From Burkholderia mayonis (GTDB lineage: Bacteria > Pseudomonadota > Gammaproteobacteria > Burkholderiales > Burkholderiaceae): 64,000 nt of DNA. The translations under genes were made by a program, and so were the position numbers. The stretch lies in NCBI RefSeq assembly GCF_001523745.2, contig NZ_CP013387.1, forward strand, positions 310,001 through 374,000, written 5' to 3'. Of the stretch, positions 47,689 through 56,356 are shown one piece after another. How positions within the stretch are numbered: the first letter of the stretch is position 1; the number at the start of each line of letters is the position of its first letter. Below the pieces are notes generated by a model that was not told the origin of the DNA, did no database searches, and saw nothing but the letters and a program-made list of their open reading frames with translations.

Positions 47689-49983
47689 TCAGAAATCCAC
47701 CTTCATGCTGACCGCGACGCTGCGGCCCGGAGCGGTGTATGCGTCGAGCACGTTCGAATCGGCGGCGATGCCGCGCACGTCCGACCAGTTCCAGTACTTG
47801 CGGTCGAACAGGTTGTGAATGCCGAGATAGGCGCTCACGTGCTTGTTGAAGCGATAGCCGCCGCGCAGGTCGACGACGAACGACGACGGCGGCGTGAAGC
47901 AGCTCTTCTTCTGGCACGCGTCCGAAGCCACGTCGCGGCCGCGCTTGCCCGCCTGGAACAGCAGGTCGGCCTGTGCGAACCAGCGCTCGCTCGGCTCGTA
48001 GCGCACGCCGAACACGGCGGAAAACGGATTGACCGTGTCGAGCGGCTCGCTCGCCGCGCCGTTGTCCTGCGTCGTGCCCTTCGTGAACGCCATCGCGGTC
48101 TTCAGCGTGAAGCCGTTCGGCATCACCCATTCCGCGCGTCCTTCGAAGCCGTGAATGCGCGCGTTCGCGAAGTTCACGTACTGGAACACGAGCGGATCGT
48201 TCGGCCGGGCGCTGCCGCCGATCGTGCGCTGCGAGATGAAGTTGCGATAGCGGCCGGTGAAGGCGGCGACGCTGTAGCGCATCGGCCCATAGCCCGTGCC
48301 GAGCGTGCCGCGCAGGCCCGCTTCGAACGTGTCGCTCGTCTCGGGCTTCAAGTTCGGATTCCCGATCGAAGTGTAGCCGTACAACGGATTCGAGAAGCTG
48401 TTGTTGACCTGATCGGGCGTCGGCGTGCGGAAGCCGTGCGCGTATTGCACGTACGGAATCAGCGCGGGCGTCACCTGGTACAGCACCGACACGCGCGGCG
48501 ACAGCTCGTGATCGCTCGAGCTGACCGTCTTGCCGGTAAAGAGCGGATCGCCCGTCGTCGGGCTCAGCCGATACGCGTCGAAGCGCAGGCCCGGCGTGAC
48601 GAGCAGCTTGCCGAAGCCGATCTGATCCTGCACGAACGCGCCGAACAGCGTGTAGTCGGTATCCGGAAACGCCTTGTTCGGGAACGATTCGCCGGGACTC
48701 GCGACGGTGCCGTCGCGCAGGCTCTTGATGCGGTCGATGCTGCCGTCGACGCCGTACAGCAGCTTGTGCGCGAACGGTCCGGTCGAGAAGCCGCTCTCGG
48801 CGAACGCGGAGCCGCCGAACGCGCGCTCGCTGTAGTGGTTCGAGCGCGAACGCGACGACAGGCTGCCGCCGCGCGTCTCGAACGAGTCCTGATCCTGTTT
48901 CGACTCCTGATAGTAGAACTGCACGTGCGCGGTCTGGAACCAGCGCGCGGCGTCGTCGCGGAAGTCGTAATCGATGCTGAAGCGGTTGCGCTCGAGCTTG
49001 TCGTGCGCGGCGAGACCGAGCGTCGTCGGCGGGTTGATCGCCGACAGCACGTTCGTGTCGATCCGGCGCCGCACCGTCTCGGCGGTGAACTTGAACGTGT
49101 CCCGCGACGTCGGCGTGATCGTCAGCTTGCCGAGCAGCGATTCCGTGTAGACATCCTGAGGATTCGCGGTCGTGCGTTTCGTGCTTGCGGAGTTGTCGCC
49201 GCCGCGCGTGTCGACCTCGTGGCCGCGGCGGCCGGACGCGATCAGCATCCCCTGGACGCGATCGTTGCCGCCCGCCGCCGCCACGGCCGCGCCGACGCTG
49301 CGGTCGACCGAGTCGTAGCTCGGCCGGAACGAGAAGTAGGTCTTCTTCCGATAGATCGACAGCAGATCGGACGGATCTTTCGTGATGAAGTTGACGGCGC
49401 CCGTCAGGCCGTCGCTGCCGTATAGCGACGATGCCGGGCCGCGCAGGATCTCGATGCGCTTCAGCGTATCGAGATCGGCGTAGTCGCCGCGGCCCGCTTC
49501 GAGCGGACCGAACGAGAACGCGCTCGGCAGCCGGATGCCGTCTTCCATCAGCAGCACGCGGTTGCCCTCGAGGCCGCGAATGTTGATGCTCGAATCGCCG
49601 TCGCGGCCGCCGCCGAGCGCGGCGGTCGCCGGGCGGTACGCGGTGCGGCGCACGGTGACGCCCGGCTCGTAGCGCAGCGCGTCCTTGATGTTGTCGGATT
49701 GCTGCTCTTCGAGGTCCGAATCGGTGATCACCGATACGCTCGCCGCGGTGCGGCTCGCCGCCGACGCGGTGCGCGTCGCGGTGACGGTGATCGGATCGAG
49801 CGATTGCGCGTCGATGCGCGCGGCCGCGATCGCTGCATGCGATGCGGATGCCGCGGACGGCGGTGCGGCGACGGCAGCAGGTTCGGAAGCGGCGCTTGCG
49901 GCGCGCGCGGCTGCCGCATAGATGCCGAAAGCGCCGAACAGCGCGGCGCGAAGCGGCCGCCGCGCCAACAGAGGTTGATGCAC
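47689..49983 (-). CDS. hmuR: TonB-dependent haem/haemoglobin receptor
   Basis: 764 residues. After a signal-like N-terminus it has an Ala-rich spacer, then a TonB-box-like segment (LDPITVTATRT), plug domain with IKDALRYEPGVTVRR and INIRGLEGNRVLLMEDGIRL, and a 22-strand barrel. YAHGFRTPTPDQVNN corresponds to the FRAP box and NPNLKPETSDTFE to the NPNL box of haem receptors, with C-terminal aromatic VSMKVDF. The GTG at 49983 has GGGAGA upstream; the frame reaches 50064 but that part has no signal sequence. A Fur box lies 134 bp upstream. bhuR is a synonym. Confidence 0.95.
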   Translation of the reverse strand: MHQPLLARRPLRAALFGAFGIYAAAARAASAASEPAAVAAPPSAASASHAAIAAARIDAQSLDPITVTATRTASAASRTAASVSVITDSDLEEQQSDNIKDALRYEPGVTVRRTAYRPATAALGGGRDGDSSINIRGLEGNRVLLMEDGIRLPSAFSFGPLEAGRGDYADLDTLKRIEILRGPASSLYGSDGLTGAVNFITKDPSDLLSIYRKKTYFSFRPSYDSVDRSVGAAVAAAGGNDRVQGMLIASGRRGHEVDTRGGDNSASTKRTTANPQDVYTESLLGKLTITPTSRDTFKFTAETVRRRIDTNVLSAINPPTTLGLAAHDKLERNRFSIDYDFRDDAARWFQTAHVQFYYQESKQDQDSFETRGGSLSSRSRSNHYSERAFGGSAFAESGFSTGPFAHKLLYGVDGSIDRIKSLRDGTVASPGESFPNKAFPDTDYTLFGAFVQDQIGFGKLLVTPGLRFDAYRLSPTTGDPLFTGKTVSSSDHELSPRVSVLYQVTPALIPYVQYAHGFRTPTPDQVNNSFSNPLYGYTSIGNPNLKPETSDTFEAGLRGTLGTGYGPMRYSVAAFTGRYRNFISQRTIGGSARPNDPLVFQYVNFANARIHGFEGRAEWVMPNGFTLKTAMAFTKGTTQDNGAASEPLDTVNPFSAVFGVRYEPSERWFAQADLLFQAGKRGRDVASDACQKKSCFTPPSSFVVDLRGGYRFNKHVSAYLGIHNLFDRKYWNWSDVRGIAADSNVLDAYTAPGRSVAVSMKVDF

Positions 49984-50463
49984 GGTTGGGTCTCCCAGTG
50001 ACGAATTAGCCCGGAGGCTGGCTGGGTGACGCGTGCACCTGGCTGGCGCCCGCGCGCCGTTCACGGCGCGGGCAGGATGAAAGGAAATGTTCGTTGAAAC
50101 GAATGGAAAGTGTAATTGAGAATCATTTGCAATTCAATTGGAGAAAGCGACTTGCGCGCCGCACGGGAAATCGGCGGATGTGACGTGCATGGCCGTACCG
50201 CTCGTCTCGGTGGCGATGTTATACGCAACTAACGGTCTGTTTCGGTAGGCAGCTTCGAGGTTGAGCGCGCGCGGGGCCGCATGTAGCGCGGGCCGGAACG
50301 GCATCCGTCTGCGGCGGGAGAGCAAGGATCGCGATACGGCTATCCGGCGTGATTTCGCGCGGACGGCAGGGGAGTCGAGCGTCGACGATCGGCGTGTGCC
50401 CGCTCGTCGTCCGCGCGAATCGAGGCGGCGCGCGACGGTGCGGCTAGCGCGCGTTTTCGCGTC
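49984..50463. other. hmuR upstream region, otherwise gene-free
   Basis: Apart from the Fur box at 50117-50131, I see no gene in these 480 bp. The two short frames here have no ribosome sites. Confidence 0.5.
50117..50131 (-). promoter_or_regulatory. Fur box for hmuRSTUV
   Basis: TGAGAATCATTTGCA matches the 7-1-7 Fur core TGATAAT-n-ATTATCA at 12 of 14 positions and is embedded in AATTGAG...GCAATT. It is in the AT-rich promoter region 134 bp upstream of the hmuR start. Confidence 0.8.
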
Positions 50464-50691
50464 TTACGCCATCGACTCGAGCCGAATCAGCAGCTTGCGC
50501 ACGTGCGCCAAAAACGCCTCGTGCGCTTCCCGATCGCGGGGGGCGTCGAGATGCGACGTTTCCGCGAGCTGGATCTGCCGGTCGAATTCGTCGGCGAGTA
50601 TTTGGCGCGTTTCGAGCGGAAGCGCGCGAATCAACGAGACGAGCAGCAATTCCTGAGCGTGAAGCATGCCGGACAGCGCCTGGACGTTCAT
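50464..50691 (-). CDS. 75-residue helical hypothetical protein
   Basis: A small cytoplasmic protein starting MNVQALSGMLHAQELLLVSL, Leu-rich and helical through LETRQILADEFDRQIQLAET, ending AHVRKLLIRLESMA; no cysteine, no signal and no membrane segment. The family is not recognised. GGAGG ends five bases before the ATG at 50691, a strong site, so it is likely real; the longer frame to 50745 is rejected. It is followed by nothing co-directional. Confidence 0.65.
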   Translation of the reverse strand: MNVQALSGMLHAQELLLVSLIRALPLETRQILADEFDRQIQLAETSHLDAPRDREAHEAFLAHVRKLLIRLESMA

Positions 50692-50843
50692 GCCGACCTC
50701 CGTCGAAGAAGGGAAAGCGGCGCCGCGGGATCGCGGGCCGCCCATCTCTTCATACTAGGTCCGTCGCGCGCAAAAGCCGAGTTCCGCGCCCGTTCGTCTC
50801 GTCCGGACGTCCTTGCGCTCGAGGCGACCCTGCGCGCGTCGCG

Positions 50844-51740
50844 TCAAGCACGCCCGCACTCGCTCAGCATCCACGCGCGCAGACGCCGCAGCGACTCGCT
50901 CGTCTCCAGCCGTTCCGGCGCACAGCACAGATAGTGGCCTTGCTCGTCGACGTCGACAGGCGCGTCGAGCGGCTGCGCGAGCGTGCCGGACGCAAGCTGA
51001 TCGCGAATCAGGAATGCCGGAACGAGCGCGATCCCGAGCCCCGCCAGCGCGGCCTGGATCAGCACCGAGTACTGCTCGAAGCGTGGGCCGGCGAGCGCGT
51101 TCATGTGTGCGACGCGATGTCGGTTCGCCCACGCGACCCACGCGCATTCGGCTTGCTCATGCACGAGCCGCGGCGCGGCCGCAACGTCCGCAGGCGCGCG
51201 CAGCGCGTAGCGCTCGGCGAATTCCGGCGCGCACACTGGCACAAACGTGCGGCCGTCGAGATAGTCGCACTGGACGCCTTCCCAGCGGCCGTCGCCATAG
51301 CGGATCGCCGCGTCGAGCCCGAACGGAAACGGGTCGCCTGGCGCGAGATGGCGGCGAAAGCTCAGCGTGACGTCGGGCGCGGTCTCGAGAAAGCGCGCCA
51401 GACGCGGCACGAGCCATTTCGTCGTGAACGTCGGCACGCTCGCGATCGTCAGCAGATCGCTGTCCTCGCGCGCGCTCAGCAATTCGAGCGATGCGTTGCC
51501 GATCTCGCGCAGCGGTCCGCCGACGCGCGCCTGATAGACCTGGCCCGCGCGCGTGAGCGTGAGGTTGCGGCCTTCGCGGACGAACAGCTTCACGCCGAGC
51601 AGCGCCTCGAGGCTCGCGATCTGCCGGCTGACCGCGCTCGGCGTCAAGCCGAGCTCGCGCGCCGCGTACGAAAAGTTCAGATGTTTCGCAGAACTGGCGA
51701 ATGCGTGCAGCTCGGCGACGTTCGGATACAGATGCTTCAT
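50844..51740 (-). CDS. LysR-type regulator, GcvA-like branch
   Basis: 298 residues. The helix-turn-helix is LNFSYAARELGLTPSAVSRQ, followed by IASLEALLGVKLFVREGRNL, the usual LysR linker. The effector domain contains FGLDAAIRYGDGRWEGVQCD, characteristic of the GcvA-type branch. It is divergent (166 bp) from an ABC importer operon, so it probably regulates that operon in response to the imported ligand or its product. The start at 51740 is set by the first helix. Confidence 0.92.
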   Translation of the reverse strand: MKHLYPNVAELHAFASSAKHLNFSYAARELGLTPSAVSRQIASLEALLGVKLFVREGRNLTLTRAGQVYQARVGGPLREIGNASLELLSAREDSDLLTIASVPTFTTKWLVPRLARFLETAPDVTLSFRRHLAPGDPFPFGLDAAIRYGDGRWEGVQCDYLDGRTFVPVCAPEFAERYALRAPADVAAAPRLVHEQAECAWVAWANRHRVAHMNALAGPRFEQYSVLIQAALAGLGIALVPAFLIRDQLASGTLAQPLDAPVDVDEQGHYLCCAPERLETSESLRRLRAWMLSECGRA

Positions 51741-51906
51741 CGCGAAGTGTTCCGTCGATGCAAAGAGCGATGCGGAGTTTGTACGTTTTTTTCATGACGA
51801 TGCCATGTCGCGCGGACAAACTGGCGGCCGTCACGACGATGCGCGAAACGCCTGTTCCGACGGGCTTCCCGCGTATCGCAACCTTTCGTCGCCAATGGGA
51901 GCAGCC

Positions 51907-52758
51907 ATGCGCTCACCTACCGCCCCGGTGCTCGCCGGCGGTATTCCGATTCGTCGCAGCAGCAAAGGCCGCCCGTCGTTCGGCGCCGTCGTCGTCAACG
52001 GCATCGTCGCGCTGTTCGCGCTGTATCTGCTGATGCCGATCGTGCTGCTGCTGATCGGCTCGGTCGGGCAGAGCTGGACGAATACGCTGCTGCCGGTAGG
52101 CTTCACGTGGCGCTGGTTCGCCGAGCTGGCCGCCGATTCGAGCTTTCGGCGCGCGTTCGGCGTGAGCTTCGCCGTCGCGCTCGCGTGCTGTGGGCTCAAC
52201 GCGATCGTCGGCGTGCCGCTCGCCTACGCGCTGCATCACCGCGCGCAAGCGGGACGCGGCATCGCCGCACGCGTCATGATGCTGACGCCGATCGGCGTGC
52301 CGGCGCTCACGCTCGGCTTCGGCTACATCGTGATCTTCGGCGGCGACGCGCTGCCGTGGCTCGGCACGCTGCCGCTGATGATCGCCGCGCACGCGGTGCT
52401 GACGTTGCCGTATCTGCTGCAGACGCTGCTGAGCGACCTGCGCCATCTCGATCTCGCGAAGCTCGAAGCCTGTGCGGCGACCCTCGGCGCACCGCCGCTG
52501 CGACAGTTCTTCACGATCGTGGTGCCCAATTTGCGACAGAGCCTGTTTTCCGGGCTCGTGATGGTCGCCGCACTGTCGATCGGCGAATTCCAGGTATCGA
52601 ACCTGATCGCGGGCTTTCGCTATCGCAATTTCCCCGTCGTGCTGCTGCAGGCGTTCTACGGCGCGTCCGGCATCGCCTGCGCGGCGACTGTCGTGCTGCT
52701 CCTGCTCGCCGTGCTCGCGACGTTCGCATCGATCCACACCGTGCAACGACTGAAGTGA
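51907..52758 (+). CDS. ABC importer permease (inner-membrane subunit 1)
   Basis: 283 residues, about six membrane segments in the binding-protein-dependent permease fold. The EAA-loop is LEACAATLGAPPLRQFFTIVVPN (written in part: LGAPPLRQFFTIVVPNL). It resembles PotC/PhnV-like permeases. GGGAG lies six bases before ATG 51907, which decides against in-frame ATG 51895 and the long open frame from 51553 overlapping the divergent LysR gene. The ATP-binding gene follows four bases later. Confidence 0.88.
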   Translation: MRSPTAPVLAGGIPIRRSSKGRPSFGAVVVNGIVALFALYLLMPIVLLLIGSVGQSWTNTLLPVGFTWRWFAELAADSSFRRAFGVSFAVALACCGLNAIVGVPLAYALHHRAQAGRGIAARVMMLTPIGVPALTLGFGYIVIFGGDALPWLGTLPLMIAAHAVLTLPYLLQTLLSDLRHLDLAKLEACAATLGAPPLRQFFTIVVPNLRQSLFSGLVMVAALSIGEFQVSNLIAGFRYRNFPVVLLQAFYGASGIACAATVVLLLLAVLATFASIHTVQRLK

Positions 52759-52762
52759 AGCC

Positions 52763-53806
52763 ATGAGCCTCGAATTCGACAACGTCAGTTTCAGCTACCC
52801 CGGCGCGGCGCACGGCGTCGACGCCGTCACGCTGCACGCGCAGCCCGGCGAGCTGCTCGCCGTGATCGGGCGCAGCGGTTCCGGAAAATCGACGCTGCTG
52901 CGCCTGAGCGCGGGCCTGCTGAACGGCTACAGCGGCCGCATCGCGATCGGCGGCGCCGACGTGGCGGGCGTGCCGGTATGGCGACGCGAAGTCGGCATGG
53001 TATTTCAGCAGTACGCATTGTTTCCGCATCTGTCCGTCGTCGACAACGTCGCGTACGGCCTGCGCATGCGCGGCGTCACGGCCGCAGAGCGCAGGCGGCG
53101 CGCGCTCGAGATGCTCGAGCGCGTGGGCCTGGCCGCGCATGCGGCGCGCAGCACGACGCAACTGTCGGGCGGCCAGCAACAGCGCGTCGCGCTCGCGCGC
53201 GCACTCGTGATCGAGCCCGCCGTGCTGCTGCTCGACGAGCCGCTCGCCGCGCTCGATGCCGGCATCCGGCATCAGCTTCGCGACGAGATCCGCGCATTGC
53301 AGCGCGCGTGCCGCGCGACGACGCTGTTCGTCACGCACGATCAGGACGAGGCGCTCAGCATGGCGGACCGCGTCGCGATCGTCGACGGCGGGCGCGTGCT
53401 GCAGGTCGGCACGCCGCGCAGCCTGTACGAGCGTCCGGTGTCGACGCAGGTCGCGCGCTTCATCGGCCACTCGACGATCGTGCGCGGCCGCGTGCGGTCG
53501 AGCGGCACGGTCGACGTGCGCTTCGCGACGCTATGCGCGGACACGGGCGCGCATCGGCCGGGCGCCGACGTCGACGTGCTCGTGCGTCCCGAGCACGTGG
53601 AGCCCGATCCGCCCGAGCACTGCGTGAACCGCATCGGCGGCGCGCTCGGCGAGGTCCGCTACTTCGGCGCGACGCATCGCTACGACTTCGTGCCGCACGG
53701 CGCGGCCGAGCCACTCCTGTGCGAAGGCCGCGTGCTCGCCGCGCGCGGCATCGCGATCGAGCCGCGCCATCTGCTCGTACTGCCCGCGGCGACGGCCGCG
53801 CAATGA
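52763..53806 (+). CDS. ABC importer ATP-binding protein
   Basis: 347 residues of the PotA/FbpC/PhnT group. The Walker A is GRSGSGKSTLLR, signature LSGGQQQRVALARAL, Walker B LLLDEPLAALDAG and switch His in TLFVTHDQDEALSMADRV. Residues after about 240 form a TOBE-like regulatory tail. It energises the two permease subunits. Its start is four bases after the permease stop, so the operon is tightly coupled. Confidence 0.93.
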   Translation: MSLEFDNVSFSYPGAAHGVDAVTLHAQPGELLAVIGRSGSGKSTLLRLSAGLLNGYSGRIAIGGADVAGVPVWRREVGMVFQQYALFPHLSVVDNVAYGLRMRGVTAAERRRRALEMLERVGLAAHAARSTTQLSGGQQQRVALARALVIEPAVLLLDEPLAALDAGIRHQLRDEIRALQRACRATTLFVTHDQDEALSMADRVAIVDGGRVLQVGTPRSLYERPVSTQVARFIGHSTIVRGRVRSSGTVDVRFATLCADTGAHRPGADVDVLVRPEHVEPDPPEHCVNRIGGALGEVRYFGATHRYDFVPHGAAEPLLCEGRVLAARGIAIEPRHLLVLPAATAAQ

Positions 53807-53831
53807 TTGATTCGTTCAACGGAGATTCACG

Positions 53832-54926
53832 ATGTTTGCAGGCCGACAATTTCTGACGGCGATGCGCCGCATCGCGCTCGTGTTCGCATTCGGCGCTTGC
53901 GCAACGCTCGCCGCGAACGGTGCGCATGCCGCGCCGCTCTATGTGGGCGAAGACGCACTCTATGCGAAGGCCGCCGACGAAGGGCTCGTCGTGTCATTCG
54001 ACACCGGCCCGGAATGGGCGAACTGGAAGGCGCTGTTCGCGGCGTTCCGCAAGCGCTATCCGAAGGTCGAGCTCACGTACAACGACATCGGCTCGGCCGC
54101 GACCGTCGTCGCGCTCGACAAGTCGCGCCGCCGTCCGCAGGCGGACACCGCGTACTACTTCGCGGCGTCGGCGCTCGAAGCGGCGGGCAAGGACGTCGTC
54201 GCGCCGTTCAAGCCGATCAACTTCGATCGATTGCCGTCCGTGTTTCGCGACGCTGACGGCCGCTGGTTCACCGTGCATTCGCTGAACGTCGCGTTTCTCG
54301 TCAACAGGAAGCTCGTGAAGAACGTGCCGCAGCACTGGTCTGATCTGCTGAAGCCCGAGTATAGGAATGCGGTCGTCTATCTCGATCCGCGCTCGACGGG
54401 GCAAGGGCAGGTCGTCGTATTCGCGGCGGCGTCCGCGCTCGGCGGCGGCGTCGACAATCCGAAGCCCGGCGCCGATTTCTTCGGCAAGCTAAAGAATGCG
54501 GGCAACGTGCTGCGCGTCGAAGGCACGACGCCCTACGCGAAGTTCGTCAAGGGCGAGATTCCGATCCTGATCGGCTACGAGAACGACGGCCTGAAGGCGA
54601 AGTACGCGGACGGCATGGGCGACGCGGTCGACGTCGTGATTCCGCAGGACGGCAGCGTGTCCGCGCCGTACGCGATGAGCCTCGTGAAGAACGGCCCGAA
54701 CCCCGCAGCCGCGCAGCTCTGGCTCAACTTCGTGATGAGCGAGGCCGGCCAGGCGCTCTTCGCGCGCGGCTACGTGCGGCCTGCGGTGCCGGGCGTCGCG
54801 CTCGCGCCGGACGTCGCGGCGAAGATGCCGAACGCGCCGCAGGTGCACCCGCTCGATGTCGCGAAGGCCGCCGCGCGCAAGGCCGAAGTCGACAGGCTGT
54901 GGTCGCAAGCGACGCTCGGCCAGTAA
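53832..54926 (+). CDS. ABC importer periplasmic binding protein
   Basis: 364 residues, extracellular solute-binding family 1/6-like. The signal peptide ends at GAHAAP (VFAFGACATLAANGAHA). The mature protein has KRYPKVELTYNDIGSAATVV and CTGQGQV-like YLDPRSTGQGQVVVFAAASA, resembling Fe(III), 2-aminoethylphosphonate or polyamine binders; the ligand cannot be decided. GGAGATT precedes ATG 53832; the inner ATG at 53862 is less likely as it would trim the signal's basic start. It lies between the ATPase and the second permease, an unusual gene order. Confidence 0.88.
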   Translation: MFAGRQFLTAMRRIALVFAFGACATLAANGAHAAPLYVGEDALYAKAADEGLVVSFDTGPEWANWKALFAAFRKRYPKVELTYNDIGSAATVVALDKSRRRPQADTAYYFAASALEAAGKDVVAPFKPINFDRLPSVFRDADGRWFTVHSLNVAFLVNRKLVKNVPQHWSDLLKPEYRNAVVYLDPRSTGQGQVVVFAAASALGGGVDNPKPGADFFGKLKNAGNVLRVEGTTPYAKFVKGEIPILIGYENDGLKAKYADGMGDAVDVVIPQDGSVSAPYAMSLVKNGPNPAAAQLWLNFVMSEAGQALFARGYVRPAVPGVALAPDVAAKMPNAPQVHPLDVAKAAARKAEVDRLWSQATLGQ

Positions 54927-54936
54927 GGAGCGCGAC

Positions 54937-55764
54937 GTGCAACGATCGTCTCTCGACCACGGCTTATTGCGCCGCTTCGGCGCGGCGCCGGCGGGCGGGC
55001 TGCTCGCGCTGTTCTTCGTGCTGCCGCTCGCCGCGCTCGTGAGCGCGGCGTTCGCGGAAGGCGGCCGTGCGTTCGCCGCGGTGCTGCGCGATCCGCTCGT
55101 CGCCGACGCGATCGGCCGCTCGCTTGCGCTCGCGGTCGGCACGGGCACGCTGTCGACGTGCGTCGGCGTGCCGCTCGCGCTGGCGCTCACCGATCAGACG
55201 CCCGCGCAGCGCCGCTGGTCGCTCGCGCTGCTCGGCGTGCCGCTCGCGTTCTCCGGGCTCGTGATCGCATACGGCTTCATCCTGACGTTCGGCCGCGCCG
55301 GTTTCGTGACGACGCTGCTCGCCGGCCTCGGCGCGGATGCGGCGAAGGTGGGCGGCGTGATCTACACGACGTTCGGCCTCGTCGTCGCGTACGCGTACTA
55401 CCTGATTCCGCGCGTCGCGCTGATGCTGTTCCCCGCGTTCGCGAATCTCGACCGGCGTCCGCTCGAAGCGGCGATGACGCTCGGCGCGAAGCCGTGGCGC
55501 GCGTGGCTCGACGTCGCGTGGCGCGAGCTGTGGCCGTCGATCGCCGCCGCGTGGTGCCTCGTGACCGCGATCGCGCTCGGCACGTACGGCACCGCGCTCG
55601 CGCTCGCCGGCACGCAGATCAACATCCTGCCGCTCCTGATGTACCTGAAGCTGTCCGACGGACAGACCGATTTCTCGCAGGCCGCCGTGCTGTCGATCGT
55701 GCTGACGGCGCTGTGCACCTGCGTGCTCGCGATGGGGGAATACGTTGCGCGACGACATCGTTGA
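54937..55764 (+). CDS. ABC importer permease (inner-membrane subunit 2)
   Basis: 275 residues with about six membrane segments, PotB/PhnU-like. The EAA loop is PLEAAMTLGAKPWRAWLDVA. GTG at 54937 has AAGGAG at 54925-54930 and begins the hydrophobic part, so the in-frame 54856 start inside the previous gene is rejected. It overlaps the next gene by 20 bp, so the LOG-like protein is translated from the same transcript. Confidence 0.88.
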   Translation: MQRSSLDHGLLRRFGAAPAGGLLALFFVLPLAALVSAAFAEGGRAFAAVLRDPLVADAIGRSLALAVGTGTLSTCVGVPLALALTDQTPAQRRWSLALLGVPLAFSGLVIAYGFILTFGRAGFVTTLLAGLGADAAKVGGVIYTTFGLVVAYAYYLIPRVALMLFPAFANLDRRPLEAAMTLGAKPWRAWLDVAWRELWPSIAAAWCLVTAIALGTYGTALALAGTQINILPLLMYLKLSDGQTDFSQAAVLSIVLTALCTCVLAMGEYVARRHR

Positions 55765-56290
55765 ACGCCCATCGGAGGCGATGGCCGCGCTGGCGCGCGT
55801 CGCGCTGCGCCAGCAAGGGTCTCGGCGTCATCTGATGCCGGTCGGCCTGATCGGTCCGCGCGTCGCGACCGACGAGCAGATGCGCATCGCCGAGACGATC
55901 GCGCACGCGCTCGCCGCGACGGGCATCGTGATCGTCGGCGGCGGCAAGTGCGGCGTGATGGAAGCGGCCGCGCGCGGCGCGCGCCGCGCGGACGGCTTCG
56001 TGATCGGCCTGCTGCCCGAGGACGATGCCGAAGGCGCGAATCCGCATCTGAGCGTCGCGCTGCCGACGGGGCTCGGCATTACGCGCAATGCGCTGATCGC
56101 GCGCGCGTCGCTGTGCCTGATCGCGGTCGGCGGCGGGCTCGGCACGCTGTCCGAGATCGCGCTCGGCTTGCAGTGGGGCAAGCCGGTTTTCACGATTTGC
56201 GATGCGCCGCAAGTGACCGGCGTCGAGAACTTCGACGCGCCGGATCCGCTGCTCGCGCGCGTCGCGCAATGGCTCGTCGATTCGGCTTAG
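55745..56290 (+). CDS. LOG-like (SLOG, TIGR00725-type) protein
   Basis: 181 residues. The Rossmann-like fold has VGLIGPRVATDEQM, the phosphate-binding TGIVIVGGGKCGVMEAAARG, and the LOG-type GGGLGTLSEIALGLQWGKPV. LOG relatives cleave nucleotide 5'-monophosphates or cytokinin ribotides, or bind nucleotides; the TIGR00725 branch has no firm function I know of. The start is probably TTG 55745 with GGGGGAA at about 55733; an ATG at 55781 is possible but its GGAGG is only two bases away. It overlaps the permease by 20 bp, linking it to the importer. Confidence 0.8.
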   Translation: MRDDIVERPSEAMAALARVALRQQGSRRHLMPVGLIGPRVATDEQMRIAETIAHALAATGIVIVGGGKCGVMEAAARGARRADGFVIGLLPEDDAEGANPHLSVALPTGLGITRNALIARASLCLIAVGGGLGTLSEIALGLQWGKPVFTICDAPQVTGVENFDAPDPLLARVAQWLVDSA

Positions 56291-56356
56291 CCGCGTCGAG
56301 GGTTTGGAGATGAAGCGCGTCATTCGTTTTGATTCAATCTGGCAGGAATCCTATCC

